16,760 nucleotides of DNA from contig JABMPG010000484.1 of the NCBI GenBank assembly GCA_013203855.1, positions 1 through 16,760 on the forward strand. The letters run 5' to 3'. Each line of letters opens with the position of its first letter. Position 1 is the first letter of the stretch. The position numbers were made by a program, and so were the translations under genes. A model generated the notes under the pieces. The model had not been told where the DNA came from. It saw nothing but the letters and a program-made list of their open reading frames with translations, and searched no databases. Positions 15,769 to 16,760 of this stretch are shown in pieces. The stretch is from a bacterium (lineage in GTDB: Bacteria; Sumerlaeota; Sumerlaeia; UBA8349).

Positions 15769-16374
15769 ATGCGTCTGGCCGCATTCGCCTCCGGAAGAGG
15801 CAGTAATTTCGAAGCCTTGCTCACAGCCCGGGATAGAGGAAATCTCCCGGAGGCCGAGTTCGCTCTGCTGTTTTCCGACAAGGCCGACGCCCGCGCTCTG
15901 GACGTCGCCCGGCAACGCGGCATCGATACGCTTCACCTCTCGCCCAAGGATTTCGACACCCGAGCCGCCTACGAGGAAGCGATCCTCGTCGTCCTGCGTG
16001 AGAAGCAGATCGAAGCCATTTGCCTGGCTGGTTACATGCGCCTGGTGGGTGACACGCTTCTTGAGGCTTACCCCCGCCGAATCCTCAACATCCATCCCGC
16101 GCTCCTGCCGTCTTTTCCTGGTCTGCATGGCCATCGCGACGCGCTTGAGTACGGCGTCAAGATTTCGGGCTGCACCGTCCATTTCGTGGACGCGGGCGTA
16201 GACACGGGCCCGATCGTTGTCCAGCGGGCGGTCGAGGTGAGAGATGACGACACCGAGGATATTCTCGCCGCCCGGATTCTCTTACAGGAGCACGAGGCCT
16301 ATCCCGAAGCGGTGGATCTTCTGACCCAGGGCAAACTCCGTGTCGAGGACCGCCGGGTTATCCGCCTGGACTGA
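15769..16374 (+). CDS. purN: Phosphoribosylglycinamide formyltransferase (GAR transformylase), 201 aa
   Basis: Transfers a formyl group from 10-formyltetrahydrofolate to glycinamide ribonucleotide in purine synthesis, in the cytoplasm. The N-terminal FASGRGSNFEALL (residues 6-18) is the phosphate-binding loop of the family. The catalytic triad is in place: Asn107 and His109 in NIHPALLPSFPG, and Asp145 in VDAGVDTGPI. The length of 201 residues is normal. The start is the ATG with AAAGGGACC upstream; a longer frame from 15649 has no such site and would add a non-family N-terminus. It is followed after 22 bases by a GT2 gene on the same strand, which is probably just adjacency rather than a shared pathway. 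Confidence 0.95.
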   Translation: MRLAAFASGRGSNFEALLTARDRGNLPEAEFALLFSDKADARALDVARQRGIDTLHLSPKDFDTRAAYEEAILVVLREKQIEAICLAGYMRLVGDTLLEAYPRRILNIHPALLPSFPGLHGHRDALEYGVKISGCTVHFVDAGVDTGPIVVQRAVEVRDDDTEDILAARILLQEHEAYPEAVDLLTQGKLRVEDRRVIRLD

Positions 16375-16396
16375 ACCCCTCCATGTGTAGGCCGAC

Positions 16397-16760
16397 ATGC
16401 TGATATCCGTCATCATCCCCACCCATAACGACGCGGAATACCTCCGCGAGAGCCTGCCTAGCGTCCTGCAACAGGACTACTCCGGCGACATGGAGATTAT
16501 CGTGGTGGACGACGGATCCGAGCCGCCCGCGGAGGACCTGGTCCCTCCGGAGGATTCACGGGTCCGCTTCATTCGCCGTTTGCCCGGAGGCGTCTCGGCC
16601 GCGCGCAACACTGGTATCGACTCGGCCAAGGGAGACATTCTGTTCTTCCTCGATGCCGACGACCTCATGCTGCCGGGCCGGATCCGGCGTCAGATTCAGG
16701 CGTTCGAGCTCGATCCGGACATCGGCCTGGTGGGCGGAGACATCACCCGGCGGGACCTCG
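16397..16760 (+). CDS. GT2-family glycosyltransferase, 5' part only
   Basis: N-terminal part of a GT-A fold family 2 glycosyltransferase; the window ends after 121 codons, so the C-terminal half is missing. Family marks are clear: SVIIPTHND (residues 4-12), IIVVDDGS (34-41), GVSAARNTGID (65-75), and the DxD-type metal site in FFLDADD (83-89), followed by a GGDITR segment. It should transfer a sugar from a nucleotide-sugar donor, likely for a surface polysaccharide. The ATG at 16397 is the family start; the ribosome site is weak (TAGG). It lies 22 bases after purN and may be transcribed with it. Confidence 0.88.
   Translation, partial: MLISVIIPTHNDAEYLRESLPSVLQQDYSGDMEIIVVDDGSEPPAEDLVPPEDSRVRFIRRLPGGVSAARNTGIDSAKGDILFFLDADDLMLPGRIRRQIQAFELDPDIGLVGGDITRRDL

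Noticed and set aside
1..16760. CRISPR arrays, tRNA or rRNA genes, transposase genes and prophage genes
   Set aside because: No regularly spaced direct repeats, cloverleaf-like sequence, rRNA-like stretch, or transposase or phage protein motifs were seen in reading both strands.

Overview
This window reads as a high-GC, Gram-negative-type bacterium with strong Shine-Dalgarno sites. The mix of a UroD-like protein, a Gfo/Idh/MocA oxidoreductase, a xylose-isomerase-like TIM barrel, a GH29 enzyme, several glycosyltransferases and a very large Ser/Thr kinase with TPR and beta-propeller regions suits the PVC superphylum or nearby candidate phyla (Sumerlaeota, Hydrogenedentota, Lentisphaerota, Planctomycetota). 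This is inferred from gene content only; there is no rRNA or marker gene that fixes the taxon.

Layout: nearly everything from 39 to 15625 is on the minus strand, so transcription there runs right to left. Reading that way, a GT4 glycosyltransferase (14405-15625) is followed by an HtrA-type periplasmic protease (13104-14348). After a 309-base gap holding the best promoter of the window comes a two-gene unit: a small membrane coiled-coil protein (12201-12794) and a 1682-residue kinase (7106-12154). A 158-base gap with a possible hairpin and promoter leads to a four-gene carbohydrate cluster: UroD-like protein (5763-6947), Gfo/Idh/MocA oxidoreductase (4685-5704), sugar isomerase/epimerase-like protein (3842-4636) and another GT4 (2704-3807). 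Next come an orphan membrane protein of lower GC (1513-2499), a 110-base inverted-repeat element (1381-1490), a compact GH29 alpha-L-fucosidase-like enzyme (254-1243) and a possible 64-residue protein (39-233).

On the right edge the strand switches. After a divergent promoter region come purN (15769-16374) and a GT2 glycosyltransferase (16397 onward, cut by the window end) on the plus strand.

How the genes may work together: the carbohydrate cluster, GH29 enzyme and GTs point to sugar modification and turnover. The kinase unit looks like a transmembrane signalling device with an extracytoplasmic propeller, a long cytoplasmic TPR arm and a kinase at the extreme C-terminus, the reverse of the usual PknB layout. 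It is the most unusual system here. The inverted-repeat element and the GH29 active-site change are the next most interesting points. No CRISPR array, tRNA, rRNA or transposase gene was seen.
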